In this document: positions 19,034-28,702 of the stretch, in pieces
Numbering within the stretch: the first letter of the stretch is position 1
Layout: every line of letters begins with the position of its first letter
Origin: an uncultured Holophagaceae bacterium
GTDB taxonomy: Bacteria > Acidobacteriota > Holophagae > Holophagales > Holophagaceae
Assembly: GCA_903884655.1 (NCBI GenBank)
Contig: CAISFO010000045.1
Location: 119,036 to 183,035 of the forward strand
Direction: 5' to 3'
Length of the DNA stretch: 64,000 bases
Notes under the pieces: model-generated
What the model saw: the letters and a program-made list of their open reading frames with translations, nothing else
The model's database searches: none
Told to the model about the DNA's origin: nothing
Made by a program: the position numbers and the translations under genes

Positions 19034-22000
19034 ATGTTCCTGTCTGACCTCTCCATCCGCCGCCCGGTCTTCACCGTCTGCATCATGCTGGCGCTGGTGG
19101 TGCTGGGCCTCTTCTCCGTGAAGAGCCTGGGCATCGACCAGTATCCCAACACGGACATCCCCACCGTCACCGTCTCCGTCATCTACCCCGGCGCCAGCCC
19201 CGAGTCCGTCAAGCAGGACGTGGTGCGCAAGATCGAAGAGGCCGTCAATCCCATCGAGAAGATCAAGGAGATCAGCTCCACCAGCCAGGAGGGCCTGGGC
19301 ACACTGGTGATCCAGTTCCACCTGGGCCGCAACGTGGACAATGCCCTCAACGATGTGCGCACCAAGATCGGCCAGATCCGCCGGGACCTCCCCAACAATA
19401 TCGAGGAACCGGTCATCTCCAAGTTCGACCCCTCCCAGCTGCCGGTGCTTTCGCTGGTCGTCAAACCGGATGCCAGGCATGCCGCCATGGACGACCGGGA
19501 GCTGACCCGCATCGCCCAGGACTTCCTCAAGCGGCGCCTCGAGAACATCCAGGGCGTGGGCAAGGTGGATCCTGTGGGCGGCAGCACCCGGGAGATCCTG
19601 GTCCAGATCGATCCTCAGAAGCTGGAATCCCAGGGCCTGTCCCTGCAGGCCGTGAAGAGCGCACTGGGCAACGACACCCTGGCCATCCCCAGCGGCAACC
19701 TGCTCCAGGGCAGCCGCGAGATGTCGGTGAAGGTGGATGCCAAGGCCCGGTCCGTGGACGATTTCAACCACGTGATCGTGGGCAACAAGGAAGGCCGCCC
19801 CATCGAGCTTCAGGAGATCGCCAGGATCGTCGATGGCATCAAGGAGCGGCGCAGCATCGCCCGACTGGGCGGTAAGGATGTGGTGGCTCTGGAGCTCCAG
19901 CGGCAGACCGGCGGCAATACGGTGGCCATGGTGACCGCCGTGGAGAAGGCCCTGGAAGAGCTGAAGCCCGAGCTGGCCAAGCAGGGCGTGGAAGTGATCA
20001 CGGCCAAGGACAACGCCCGCTTCATCATCAACAACGTGGAGGACGTGAACACCTCGATCTACCTGGGCGGCCTGCTCACGGTGATCATCGTCTTCTTCTT
20101 CCTGAAGAGCTGGCGCTCGACCCTCATCACCAGCCTGACGCTGCCCGTGAGCGTGATCTCCACGTTCATCATCATGCGGGTCCTGGATTTCACGCTGAAC
20201 ACCATGACCCTCATGGGGCTCAGCCTGGCCATCGGCATCCTCATCGATGACGCCATCGTGGTACGCGAAAACATCACGCGGCACGCGGAAATGGGCAAGG
20301 ACCACGTCACCGCCGCCCGGGAGGGCACGGCGGAGATCGGTCCCGCGGTCATCGCCACCACCATGTCGATCCTGGCGGTGTTCGTGCCCGTCGCCTTCAT
20401 GGGCGGCATCGTGGGCAAGTTCTTCTTCCCCTTCGGCATCACGGTGGCATTCGCCGTGGCCGTGTCCCTCTTCGTCAGCTTCACGCTGGACCCCATGCTC
20501 AGCTCTGTGTGGCCCGATCCCGAGCACGAGAAGAGCGCCGACGGCCATGTGCACTACAAGGGCCGGAACCCCGTCATGCGCAGCGTGGAAGCCTTCAGCC
20601 GCGTCCTCGACCGCTGGGAGCTCCTCTACAAGGACGCCATCGCCTGGGCGCTGGACCACCGCTGGACCGTGCTGCTGTCTGGCGCCGGAAGTCTGGTGCT
20701 GGCGCTGGGACTCATGGGCCTGCTCGGCGGCAACTTCATGCCCGACTATGACCGCGGCGACCTCCAGGCCACCTTCAAGGCGGAACCCGGCTCCAGCCTG
20801 TCTGCCACCCGCGAGAAGGCCCTGGCCCTGGAGAAGGTCATCCAGGCCGTGCCTGGCGTGGCCTTCGCCTACACCACCATCGGCACCGGGCTCAATGGCA
20901 CTGTGGATGCCGGCGGCATCTACATCAAGCTGAAGGAGGGCCGGAGGCCCAACCAGGTCGTCATCCGCCGCCAGATCCGCGAGGCCTTCCGCTCCGTGCC
21001 CGGCGTGGATGTGGCCATCGGCGCCGCCAACGACTGGGGCATGGCCTTCCCCATCATGGTGGCGGTGCAGGCCCCCGACCGGGATACGGTCACCCGGGCC
21101 GTCCCCCTCGTCAAGGAGGCCCTGCGCAGCGTGCCCGGCGCCGTGGATGTCACCACCAGCCTGGACAGCGGCAAGCCTGAACTGAGGCTCGTCATCGATC
21201 GCAAGGCCGCCTCGGACCTGGGCGTGAGCCCGGCCCTGGTGGCCCAGATGGTGCGTCCCCTGGTGGATGGCGAGAAGGTGGCCAAGTACGAGGACGAGAA
21301 GGGCGAGCAGCGGGACGTGCGGGTCCGCCTGGATGATCAGAGCCGCCGCTTCACCACGCAACTGGCCAACATGACCGTGCAGAGCACCAAGGACCTGGGC
21401 GGCGGCAAGCATCCGCTGGTCCGCCTTAACCAGGTGGTGCGCTTCGAGGAGGGCATCGCCCCCGCCAAGCTCCAGCGGCACGACCTCATGGAAGAAGTGG
21501 AAGTGAATGCCAACTTCGACGGAGCCACCCTGGGCGAAGTGAGCGCCGCCGCAGCCAAGAAAGTGGCCGAGCTGAAGGCCACGGGCAGGCTGCCCGAAGG
21601 CGTGAACGTCGAGTTCCTGGGCCAGACCCGGGACCAGAAGGAGACCTCGGGCTACATGGGAACCTCGCTTCTTCTGGCGGTGTTCTTCATCTACTTCGTG
21701 CTGGCCAGCCAGTTCGAAAGCTTCAAGCTCCCCATCGCCATCATGGCCAGCCTGCCGCTCTCCATGGTGGGCATGGTGCTCATGCTGCTCGTCACTGGCG
21801 ACAGCATGTCCATGATGACGAGCATCGGCATGATCCTGCTCATGGGCCTGGTGACCAAGAACGCCATCCTGCTGGTGGACCATGCCCTGCACCTGGAGCG
21901 GGAGGAAGGCATCTCCCGGCGCCAGGCCATCATCCGCGCCGGCAGCGTGCGGCTGCGCCCCATCCTCATGACGACCTTCGCCATGATCGGCGGCATGCTG

Positions 22001-22234
22001 CCCCTCTTCCTGGCGCTCGGCGCCGGCGCCGAAATGCGGGCCCCCATGGCCCGGGCCGTGGTGGGCGGGCTCATCACCTCCACCCTGCTGACCCTGATCG
22101 TGGTGCCGGTCTTCTTCGAGTTCATCGAGGAGACGAGCCTGGCCGGGACCTGGGCCTGGATCCGTCGGCGCCTGGGCAGACCCGCCCTGGAGCCTGCCAT
22201 TGAAACCCCACTGCCGGAGAGTCCCGATGCTTGA
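19034..22234 (+). CDS. RND efflux pump permease, AcrB/HAE1 type
   Basis: A 1066-residue inner-membrane pump with the twelve-helix RND layout and two large periplasmic loops. It starts MFLSDLSIRRPVFTVCIM; TM4 has the proton-relay pair of Asp in LAIGILIDDAIVVRENI; the second half has FVLASQFESFKLPIAIM and GLVTKNAILLVDHA. These mark the hydrophobe/amphiphile exporters, not the heavy-metal CusA type. Length is normal. It works as a trimer with the adaptor and TolC protein encoded just upstream; the TetR gene heads the operon. Its stop overlaps the start of the nitroreductase gene. A long open frame on the opposite strand here is a shadow. Confidence 0.95.
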   Translation: MFLSDLSIRRPVFTVCIMLALVVLGLFSVKSLGIDQYPNTDIPTVTVSVIYPGASPESVKQDVVRKIEEAVNPIEKIKEISSTSQEGLGTLVIQFHLGRNVDNALNDVRTKIGQIRRDLPNNIEEPVISKFDPSQLPVLSLVVKPDARHAAMDDRELTRIAQDFLKRRLENIQGVGKVDPVGGSTREILVQIDPQKLESQGLSLQAVKSALGNDTLAIPSGNLLQGSREMSVKVDAKARSVDDFNHVIVGNKEGRPIELQEIARIVDGIKERRSIARLGGKDVVALELQRQTGGNTVAMVTAVEKALEELKPELAKQGVEVITAKDNARFIINNVEDVNTSIYLGGLLTVIIVFFFLKSWRSTLITSLTLPVSVISTFIIMRVLDFTLNTMTLMGLSLAIGILIDDAIVVRENITRHAEMGKDHVTAAREGTAEIGPAVIATTMSILAVFVPVAFMGGIVGKFFFPFGITVAFAVAVSLFVSFTLDPMLSSVWPDPEHEKSADGHVHYKGRNPVMRSVEAFSRVLDRWELLYKDAIAWALDHRWTVLLSGAGSLVLALGLMGLLGGNFMPDYDRGDLQATFKAEPGSSLSATREKALALEKVIQAVPGVAFAYTTIGTGLNGTVDAGGIYIKLKEGRRPNQVVIRRQIREAFRSVPGVDVAIGAANDWGMAFPIMVAVQAPDRDTVTRAVPLVKEALRSVPGAVDVTTSLDSGKPELRLVIDRKAASDLGVSPALVAQMVRPLVDGEKVAKYEDEKGEQRDVRVRLDDQSRRFTTQLANMTVQSTKDLGGGKHPLVRLNQVVRFEEGIAPAKLQRHDLMEEVEVNANFDGATLGEVSAAAAKKVAELKATGRLPEGVNVEFLGQTRDQKETSGYMGTSLLLAVFFIYFVLASQFESFKLPIAIMASLPLSMVGMVLMLLVTGDSMSMMTSIGMILLMGLVTKNAILLVDHALHLEREEGISRRQAIIRAGSVRLRPILMTTFAMIGGMLPLFLALGAGAEMRAPMARAVVGGLITSTLLTLIVVPVFFEFIEETSLAGTWAWIRRRLGRPALEPAIETPLPESPDA

Positions 22235-22931
22235 CGCCCCCTTCTACGCCGCCGTGGAATCCCGACGCACCATCCGGGACTTCCTTCCGGACCCGGTGCC
22301 CCAGGAGGTGCTGGACCGCTGCCTCGACGCGGCCCGCCTCGCCCCCAGCTCCAGCAACCTCCAGCCCTGGGAATTCGTCATCATCCGCGATCCCAAGGCC
22401 CGGCAGCTGGCCAACGCCGCCTGTCTGGACCAGCTGCCCGCGAAGTCCGCCCCGGTGCTCCTGGCCCTGGTCACCCACCGCGACACCTGGCGCCGGAACC
22501 GGGACGAGATCCTCCGGGTCTTCGAAAGCCGGGGTCCCCTGCGCAAGAGCCACGCGTCCTACTACCGGAAGATCATTCCCCTGGTCTACATGACCGGGCC
22601 CTTCGGCATCCTGGGTCCCCTGAAGCGCCTGTTCAGCCGCATCGCATCCCTCTTCAAGCCCACGCCGAACCTCATGTCCCGCACGGACGTCCGGGTCATG
22701 GCCCACAAAAGTACCGCCCTGGCCGCCGCCACCTTCATGCTGGCCATGCGGGCGGAAGGCTTCGACACCTGCCCCATGGAGGGTTTCGATCCCTGGCGGG
22801 CCAAGGTTCTGCTCGACCTGCCCAGGGGGGCCGAGGTGAACATGTTCCTGGCCGTGGGCAAACGCAGCAAGCAGGGCCTCTGGTGGGACCGGGTGCTCAT
22901 GCCCAGGGCGTGGGTGGTCCGGGAGGTGTAG
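22227..22931 (+). CDS. Nitroreductase-family protein
   Basis: A 234-residue FMN-dependent nitroreductase-like flavoprotein. It has SRRTIRDFLPDPVPQEVL near the start, RLAPSSSNLQPWEFVII (FMN-binding loop), and later MEGFDP and AVGKRS. It starts inside the last codons of the RND gene (ATG at 22227, RND stop at 22234) with GGAGAG upstream, so it belongs to the efflux operon and may chemically reduce the compound that the pump exports; that link is inference. Its 3' end overlaps the convergent kinase gene by 35 nt. An in-frame start at 22200 would lie deeper in the RND gene. Confidence 0.9.
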   Translation: MLDAPFYAAVESRRTIRDFLPDPVPQEVLDRCLDAARLAPSSSNLQPWEFVIIRDPKARQLANAACLDQLPAKSAPVLLALVTHRDTWRRNRDEILRVFESRGPLRKSHASYYRKIIPLVYMTGPFGILGPLKRLFSRIASLFKPTPNLMSRTDVRVMAHKSTALAAATFMLAMRAEGFDTCPMEGFDPWRAKVLLDLPRGAEVNMFLAVGKRSKQGLWWDRVLMPRAWVVREV

Positions 22932-25209
22932 TCGGCTCCTGGGCGCGGGCCATGGCCTTGCCGACCATCCTGTGGAACTCCCGCATGGTATAGGGCTTGG
23001 GCAGGAACAGGGCCTCTTCCCGGTCCACGAGGCCCCGCACTGCGGCCTCCGGATCGTAGCCGCTGCTGAGGATGACCGGGAGAGATGGTTGGAGCAGCCT
23101 CAGCTCGTGTAGGGCCTCGATGCCGTTCATGCGGGGCATGGTGAAATCCAGGATGGCGAGCCGGATGTGTTCCGCCTGTTCCCGGAAACAGGCCACGGCT
23201 TCCTGGCCGTCCCGCGCCCGGAGGACCTCGAAGCCCATGGACTCCAGGGCGACTGCCACGAAATCAAGGACCAGGGGCTCATCGTCGGCCACCAGGGCCA
23301 GCCCCTGGAAGGTCTGCCTGGATTCGGGCCCCTCGTTGACCAGGACCGGAAGTGCCTCTTCCGTGGCGGGGAACAGGAGCGTGAAGGTGCTGCCTGACCC
23401 GGGCGCACTCTCGATGCGGATGCCGCCGCGGTGCGTCCGGAGGATGCCGTGAATGGCCGAAAGCCCCAGACCGTGGCCCATGGGTTTGGTTGAGTAGAAG
23501 GGCTCGAAGATGTGCTGGAGCACTTCCGGTGGCATGCCACAGCCGGTGTCGGACACCGCCAGGAAGGCGAACCGTCCCGCCTCCAGGCCCGGGTCCAGGG
23601 AGAAGGCCGCGAGTTCCAGCGGGTCGAGGTCCTTTGCAGCCGTGCGGAGGGTGACGGTGCCTTCCTGGGCACTGAGGGCCTCAGAGGCATTGGTCACGAG
23701 GTTGAGCACCACCTGCCGGATCTGGGAGGCGTCGGCCAGGATGGGGGGCAGATCCGGAGCGAGGTCGAGGCGCAGGGTTGTCTGCTTGGACAGGGCCACC
23801 TGGAGAATGGGCACCATCTCCTGGATCGACCGGTTCAGGTCCAGGGGTTTCATGGTCAATCGGTTCCGGCCGGAGTAGGCCAGCATCTGCCGGGTGAGTT
23901 CCGCGGCCTTCTGCGCCGCCCTTTCGGCCTGCCCCAGTGCCCGCTGGACAGGATCGCCCGGTTCAAGGCGCAGCTGGGCCAGGCTGAGGTTACCCAGCAC
24001 GGCCGTGAGCAGGTTGTTGAAGGCATGGGCGATGCCGCCCGTGAGTACACCTAGGCTTTCCATGCGCTGGGTGTTGCGCAGGACCTCCTGGGTCTTCCGC
24101 TGTTCCTCGTCACGCCGCGCCAGGGTCCGGTTTGCCTGCCACAGCTCCTCTCCCAGCTGGGCCACTTCCCGGGAGGTTGTTCGCAGCTTCGGGCGTTCGG
24201 AAAGGAGGCCCGACCCGATCTGGCGGGAGGCGTACACCAGCCGACGGACCGGTGAGGCGATCACCCAGCTGGCCATGGCCCTCGCGGCCACCAGTGCGCA
24301 CAGGCCAGTGACCACCAGGAGCAGCATGTTCCTGCGATCCGCCTTCATGCCTTCGCCGAGCACCTTGGATTCCGTTCGACCCACCAGGATGCTGAAGCAG
24401 GGCCTGGGCTGGTTCGGGAGACGGACCTGACGGAAGGCGAACAGGGTGGGCTCTCCGTTCGGGAGTGGAGCCCAGAAGGTGCCCTCCGCGGCTGTGCCCA
24501 GCATGCGTTCCAGCTGGGGCCCAGGCAGTTTGCTTCCGACCATGGTCCCTTGATCGGGAAGGAGGATGGAACGGCGGTACAACACCGTCCCCTCGCGATC
24601 CACGACGATGGTGGACGTGTCGGACGGAACCTCGGGGCTGCCGAACAGCTCCACATAGTGATCGAGGCTGTAGGCGGCGGCCAGCACCGACAGGAGGTTT
24701 CCATGCTCATCCAGGACAGGCAGGGCGTAATGCAGTGAGGGGATTCCGGTCACCCGCCCAACGACATACTCTCCGATGGTGAAACGCCGGGATTCGACGG
24801 CTTGCTTGAAATAGGGTCGATCACCCAGGGAGGCGGTCCTGTCGGGCGTGGCGGAAGCGATCATGTGGCCGCCTGGATCCAGCGCGAAGATGTTGGTTAA
24901 GCGAGGATCCTCTTGGCGGATTGCCATGAGCATGCGGCTGAAGGCTCCGGTGTCACCCGAGCGCAATTCGGGCAGGTACGAGAGGGTGGTCAGCATCTCG
25001 CGAGTGGCAGCCGTCACCCGTTCCTGCTGGTTGGCCAGCTGGGTCACCAGCTGCTGGAGATGTTCCTGGGCGCGCACTTTCGCATCCTTCCTGCGCTCCA
25101 GGTTGGAGAGGTACTGGATGACCAGGGCTGGAATCAACGCCAGGAGCACCACCAAGGTAAGGTGGGTCCCGAGGCTCCATCTGCGAACCGAGGGCGCGGC
25201 GTCACTCAT
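22897..25209 (-). CDS. Hybrid sensor kinase with Cache sensor; H-box Asp replaced by Ala
   Basis: A 770-residue membrane protein: TM1 (17-35), a periplasmic double-Cache domain (about 40-285, with DPRLTNIFALDPGG and GDRPYFKQA), TM2 (about 296-316), a HAMP-like linker, HisKA with H395, an ATPase domain (NLVTNASEAL, SDTGCGMP, GHGLGLSAIHGILR) and a C-terminal receiver (VADDEP, ILDFTMPRMNG, LPKPY). The H-box reads IAHAFNN; the family norm is AHDFNN (as in the kinase at 37231). The acidic residue next to the phospho-His helps catalysis, so autokinase activity may be weak or lost. It is transcribed away from mfd and overlaps the nitroreductase gene tail to tail. Confidence 0.92.
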   Translation of the reverse strand: MSDAAPSVRRWSLGTHLTLVVLLALIPALVIQYLSNLERRKDAKVRAQEHLQQLVTQLANQQERVTAATREMLTTLSYLPELRSGDTGAFSRMLMAIRQEDPRLTNIFALDPGGHMIASATPDRTASLGDRPYFKQAVESRRFTIGEYVVGRVTGIPSLHYALPVLDEHGNLLSVLAAAYSLDHYVELFGSPEVPSDTSTIVVDREGTVLYRRSILLPDQGTMVGSKLPGPQLERMLGTAAEGTFWAPLPNGEPTLFAFRQVRLPNQPRPCFSILVGRTESKVLGEGMKADRRNMLLLVVTGLCALVAARAMASWVIASPVRRLVYASRQIGSGLLSERPKLRTTSREVAQLGEELWQANRTLARRDEEQRKTQEVLRNTQRMESLGVLTGGIAHAFNNLLTAVLGNLSLAQLRLEPGDPVQRALGQAERAAQKAAELTRQMLAYSGRNRLTMKPLDLNRSIQEMVPILQVALSKQTTLRLDLAPDLPPILADASQIRQVVLNLVTNASEALSAQEGTVTLRTAAKDLDPLELAAFSLDPGLEAGRFAFLAVSDTGCGMPPEVLQHIFEPFYSTKPMGHGLGLSAIHGILRTHRGGIRIESAPGSGSTFTLLFPATEEALPVLVNEGPESRQTFQGLALVADDEPLVLDFVAVALESMGFEVLRARDGQEAVACFREQAEHIRLAILDFTMPRMNGIEALHELRLLQPSLPVILSSGYDPEAAVRGLVDREEALFLPKPYTMREFHRMVGKAMARAQEPTTPPGPPTPWA

Positions 25210-25269
25210 GGATCCCGGCTCCCATCAATAGACCACTTTGATTCTTTTTCGGGCAGTCTGAATGAGTCT

Positions 25270-28200
25270 ATGAGTAACGCAGGTCACGACCTAAAGGAAT
25301 TGCTCCGTTCGACCGAGGGTCCCTGGGAGGGCCTCTCCGCCTCGGAGGCGAAGCTCCGCTGGATGAGTCCTTCGGCCTTGGCCCTGGTGCTGGCCCGCTG
25401 GGCCTCCCGGGGCGGGCGGCTGCAATCCTTCTGGGTGGACGCCCCCAGCGAGGCCGAGGCCCGCACCCTGGCCCAGGATCTCCAGGTGCTCCTGCCCGAT
25501 GCGGGAGTGGCGCACTTCCCAGGGTTTGCCGCCTACATCGGCGGCGAGAGCAGTCCCCCGGGCATGGTGCTGCGGGAGCGCCTGTCCACCCTGGTGGGCC
25601 TGCTGGAGCGGCGCGTCCAGGTGCTGGTGACGGGGCCCCTGACGGCCTGCGAGAAGCTGCCCCATCCCACCTGGTTCCAGAAGCAGAAGCTGGAACTCCA
25701 CCAGGGTGCCGAGGTGCCTCGCGAGCTGCTGCTGGAAACCCTGGTGGCCCTCGGCTACCGACGCACGGAGCTGGCCTCGGCGCCGGGCGAGTTCAGCTCC
25801 CGGGGCATGGTGGTGGACCTCTGGCCCGATCACCTCGATCAGCCCCTGCGGCTGGAGACCTTCGGAGACGAGCTGGAGCGCCTCAGCCCCTTCGATCCCG
25901 ACACCCAGCGCCGCACGGGCGAAGCGCTGGAATTCCTGACCCTCTATCCCCGCTTCGAGGGCGACCGCGGAAACAGCGAGGCGCTGCTGGCCGCCGTGGC
26001 CTCGCGTGCCGATCGCACCCTGGAACCCGAGGATGACCTGGCCTTCCGCCGCGCCCGCTTGGCCACCCACGGCCACTTTCCCGGCGAGGAGCTGTTCCAC
26101 CCGCTGCTGACGCAATCGAAGGGCCAGCTGGTGCACTGGGTACCACCCTGCCTGCGGGTGCGACTTGATTCGGGCTGGGAGGAGGCCCTGCGGGATGAGG
26201 AACGGACGCGCATCGACGAAGGCCTGGCCATGCTGCGCCGGGGGGGCGTGGTGTGCCCGGATTTCGAGGACCGCTTCCTGCCGAGCGATCCCAGCCGTCC
26301 CACGCTGCAGCTCACCGAGTGGCAGAGCGAAGCCACGGTGCCCCTGGCGGCCCAGCCCGCGCGGGAGTTCCAGGGCCGTCTCTCCGAACTGGCGGACCAC
26401 CTGCAGGATCTCTCCCTCACCGGTCACAAGGTGTTCCTGGCGGGCTCCACACCGGGCATGGGGGACCGCTTCCGGGAATTCATCCGCGAACACGAGCTGC
26501 CCCAGGCCTATGGCACGGAAGTGGGCTGTCGGGCCCTCCACCTCTCTCTTAGTGCGGGGTTCCACCTCAAGGAACCGAAGGTGGTGGTGTTCACCGAGCG
26601 CGAGGTCTTCGGCCGCAAGGCCATCCAGGCGGCGCCCAAGAAGTCCCGCAGCGCGGCCTTCCTGTCGGATCTGCGGGACCTCAAGCCCGGCGACCGGGTG
26701 GTGCACCTGGACCACGGCATTGGTGAATTCCTGGGCTTCGCGACCCTCACCGTGGGCGGCGAGGAGCAGGAAGTCCTGCAGCTGCGCTACGCCGATGGCG
26801 GCCAGCTCAACGTGAGCCTGGAGCGGGCGGACCTGATGCAGCGCTACACCGGCGCCGAGGGCCACCTGCCGCCCCTGGACAAGCTGGGCGGCGCCTCCTG
26901 GGCCAAGGTCAAGCGCAAGGCCAAGAAGGCCATCCGCGACATGGCCGACGAGCTGCTGAAGCTCTATGCCCAGAGGAAGCTGGAGAAGGGCCACGCCTAC
27001 CCGCCGGATGGGCCGGACATGGCGGCCTTCGACGCCAGCTTCCCTTTCACCCCCACGCCGGACCAGATCGAGGCCATCGAGGCGGTGAAGGCCGACCTCG
27101 AATCGCCGCGCCCCATGGACCGTCTGCTGGTGGGTGATGTGGGCTTTGGCAAGACCGAAGTGGCCATGCGGGCCGCCGCCAAGGTGGCCCTGGAAGGCAA
27201 GCAGGTGGCGGTGCTATGTCCCACGACAGTGCTCTGCTTCCAGCACTTCAGGACGTTCAAGGAACGCTTCTCCGGGTTCCCCATCCGCATTGAAATGCTC
27301 AACCGCTTCGTCGATGCGGACGAGCAGAAGCGCATCCTGCAGGAGCTGGGCGACGGCAAGATCGAGATCGTCATCGGCACCCACCAGATGCTGGGGGCCA
27401 AGGTGAGGTTCGCGGACCTGGGCCTGGTGGTCATCGACGAGGAGCAGCGCTTCGGTGTGGGCCACAAGGAGAAGCTCAAGAAGCTGCGCCTCAACGTGGA
27501 CCAGCTGGCGCTCTCGGCCACGCCCATTCCCCGCACGCTGCACATGAGCCTCACGGGCCTGCGGGAGATCAGCCTCATCGAGACGCCGCCGAAGGACCGC
27601 CTGGCCATCGAGACCGTGGTGGCCCCCTGGAGCGACGAGCTGGTGCAGACGGCCATCCAGTTCGAGCTGCGCCGCAGCGGCCAGGTCTACCTGGTGCACA
27701 ACCGCGTGGAATCCATCGTCTCCATCGCCGCGCGGGTGCGGGAGCTGGTGCCCGACGCCCGGGTGGGCGTGGGCCACGGCCAGCTCACCGATGACGCCCT
27801 GGAGCAGGTGATGCTGGCCTTCATGGAAGGCCGCATCGACGTGCTGGTGGCCACCACCATCGTGGAGAACGGCCTGGATGTGCCCAATGCCAACACGCTC
27901 ATCGTCCACCGGGCCGATGCCTTCGGCCTCAGCCAGCTCTACCAGCTGCGGGGCCGGGTGGGCCGCAGCGACGTGCCCGCCTACGCCTACCTCATGATTC
28001 CACCCAAGCACGAGATCAGCGAGGAGGCCCGCAAGCGCCTGCAGGCCCTGGAGGACTTCTCGGAGCTGGGTTCGGGCTTCCGCGTGGCGGCCATGGACCT
28101 GGAGCTGCGGGGCGCGGGCAACCTGCTGGGGGGTGAGCAGTCCGGCCACATCCACGACATCGGCTTTGAGCTCTACGTGAAGCTGCTGGAAGAAACCCTC

Positions 28201-28677
28201 CAGGAGCTGCAGGGCCAGCCCAGCGGCAGCTTCGAGGTGAAGCTCGACAACCTGGCGCCCGGCGCCCAGCTGGGCCGCCGCTGGATCGACCAGGCCAGCG
28301 AGCGCCTGGTGGCCTACAAGCGCATCTCCCGCCTTCGCGAGGAGCGAGATCTCGAGCTCTACAAGCTGGATCTGGAGGACCGCTTCGGCCACATCCCCGA
28401 GGACGACCCCGACACCGTCCGGTTCTTCGAGCTGCTCAAAGTGAAGCTGAAGGCCCAGCTGCTGGGCGTCTCCGAGGTCGGCATGGAGAAGGCCCAGCTC
28501 AAGCTCCGGCTCAGTCCGCAGACACCCCTCGAGCCTGCGAAGCTGATGGCCTGGGTGGGTCGGACCAAGGGTGCCAGCCTGAGCCCCGATGGTGCCGTGC
28601 GGCTGCCGTTGCTGGGCACCGCCGACGGTCCCATCCTCCAGGCCCAGCGGGTGCTGGCGGAGTGGACAAAGCTCTAG
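25270..28677 (+). CDS. mfd: Transcription-repair coupling factor
   Basis: A 1135-residue DNA translocase that removes stalled RNA polymerase and recruits UvrA. The N-terminal UvrB-like region is followed by the RNA polymerase-interacting CarD-like domain (PGDRVVHLDHGIGEFLGF), then RecG-like helicase motifs: Walker A GDVGFGKTEVAMRAA, DEEQRFGVGHKE, SATPIPRTLHMSL, ATTIVENGLDVPNANTLIV and QLRGRVGRS, then the C-terminal D7 region. Length matches the family (about 1150). The ATG at 25270 has only a weak ribosome site; longer in-frame starts run into the divergent kinase gene and are unlikely. Confidence 0.97.
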   Translation: MSNAGHDLKELLRSTEGPWEGLSASEAKLRWMSPSALALVLARWASRGGRLQSFWVDAPSEAEARTLAQDLQVLLPDAGVAHFPGFAAYIGGESSPPGMVLRERLSTLVGLLERRVQVLVTGPLTACEKLPHPTWFQKQKLELHQGAEVPRELLLETLVALGYRRTELASAPGEFSSRGMVVDLWPDHLDQPLRLETFGDELERLSPFDPDTQRRTGEALEFLTLYPRFEGDRGNSEALLAAVASRADRTLEPEDDLAFRRARLATHGHFPGEELFHPLLTQSKGQLVHWVPPCLRVRLDSGWEEALRDEERTRIDEGLAMLRRGGVVCPDFEDRFLPSDPSRPTLQLTEWQSEATVPLAAQPAREFQGRLSELADHLQDLSLTGHKVFLAGSTPGMGDRFREFIREHELPQAYGTEVGCRALHLSLSAGFHLKEPKVVVFTEREVFGRKAIQAAPKKSRSAAFLSDLRDLKPGDRVVHLDHGIGEFLGFATLTVGGEEQEVLQLRYADGGQLNVSLERADLMQRYTGAEGHLPPLDKLGGASWAKVKRKAKKAIRDMADELLKLYAQRKLEKGHAYPPDGPDMAAFDASFPFTPTPDQIEAIEAVKADLESPRPMDRLLVGDVGFGKTEVAMRAAAKVALEGKQVAVLCPTTVLCFQHFRTFKERFSGFPIRIEMLNRFVDADEQKRILQELGDGKIEIVIGTHQMLGAKVRFADLGLVVIDEEQRFGVGHKEKLKKLRLNVDQLALSATPIPRTLHMSLTGLREISLIETPPKDRLAIETVVAPWSDELVQTAIQFELRRSGQVYLVHNRVESIVSIAARVRELVPDARVGVGHGQLTDDALEQVMLAFMEGRIDVLVATTIVENGLDVPNANTLIVHRADAFGLSQLYQLRGRVGRSDVPAYAYLMIPPKHEISEEARKRLQALEDFSELGSGFRVAAMDLELRGAGNLLGGEQSGHIHDIGFELYVKLLEETLQELQGQPSGSFEVKLDNLAPGAQLGRRWIDQASERLVAYKRISRLREERDLELYKLDLEDRFGHIPEDDPDTVRFFELLKVKLKAQLLGVSEVGMEKAQLKLRLSPQTPLEPAKLMAWVGRTKGASLSPDGAVRLPLLGTADGPILQAQRVLAEWTKL

Positions 28678-28702
28678 GGCGAGGTCTCAGGGTGGGAATC
28701 GA

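Noticed and set aside
18512..21892. A 1126-codon open frame on the minus strand opposite the RND pump gene
   Set aside because: It mirrors the codons of the real RND gene. Its translation is rich in His, Gly, Asp and Gln with no domain, and such shadows occur opposite most long genes in this GC-rich window.
22897..22931. Frameshift at the end of the nitroreductase or kinase gene because of their 35-bp overlap
   Set aside because: Both proteins end normally; convergent overlaps also occur at 6572-6579.
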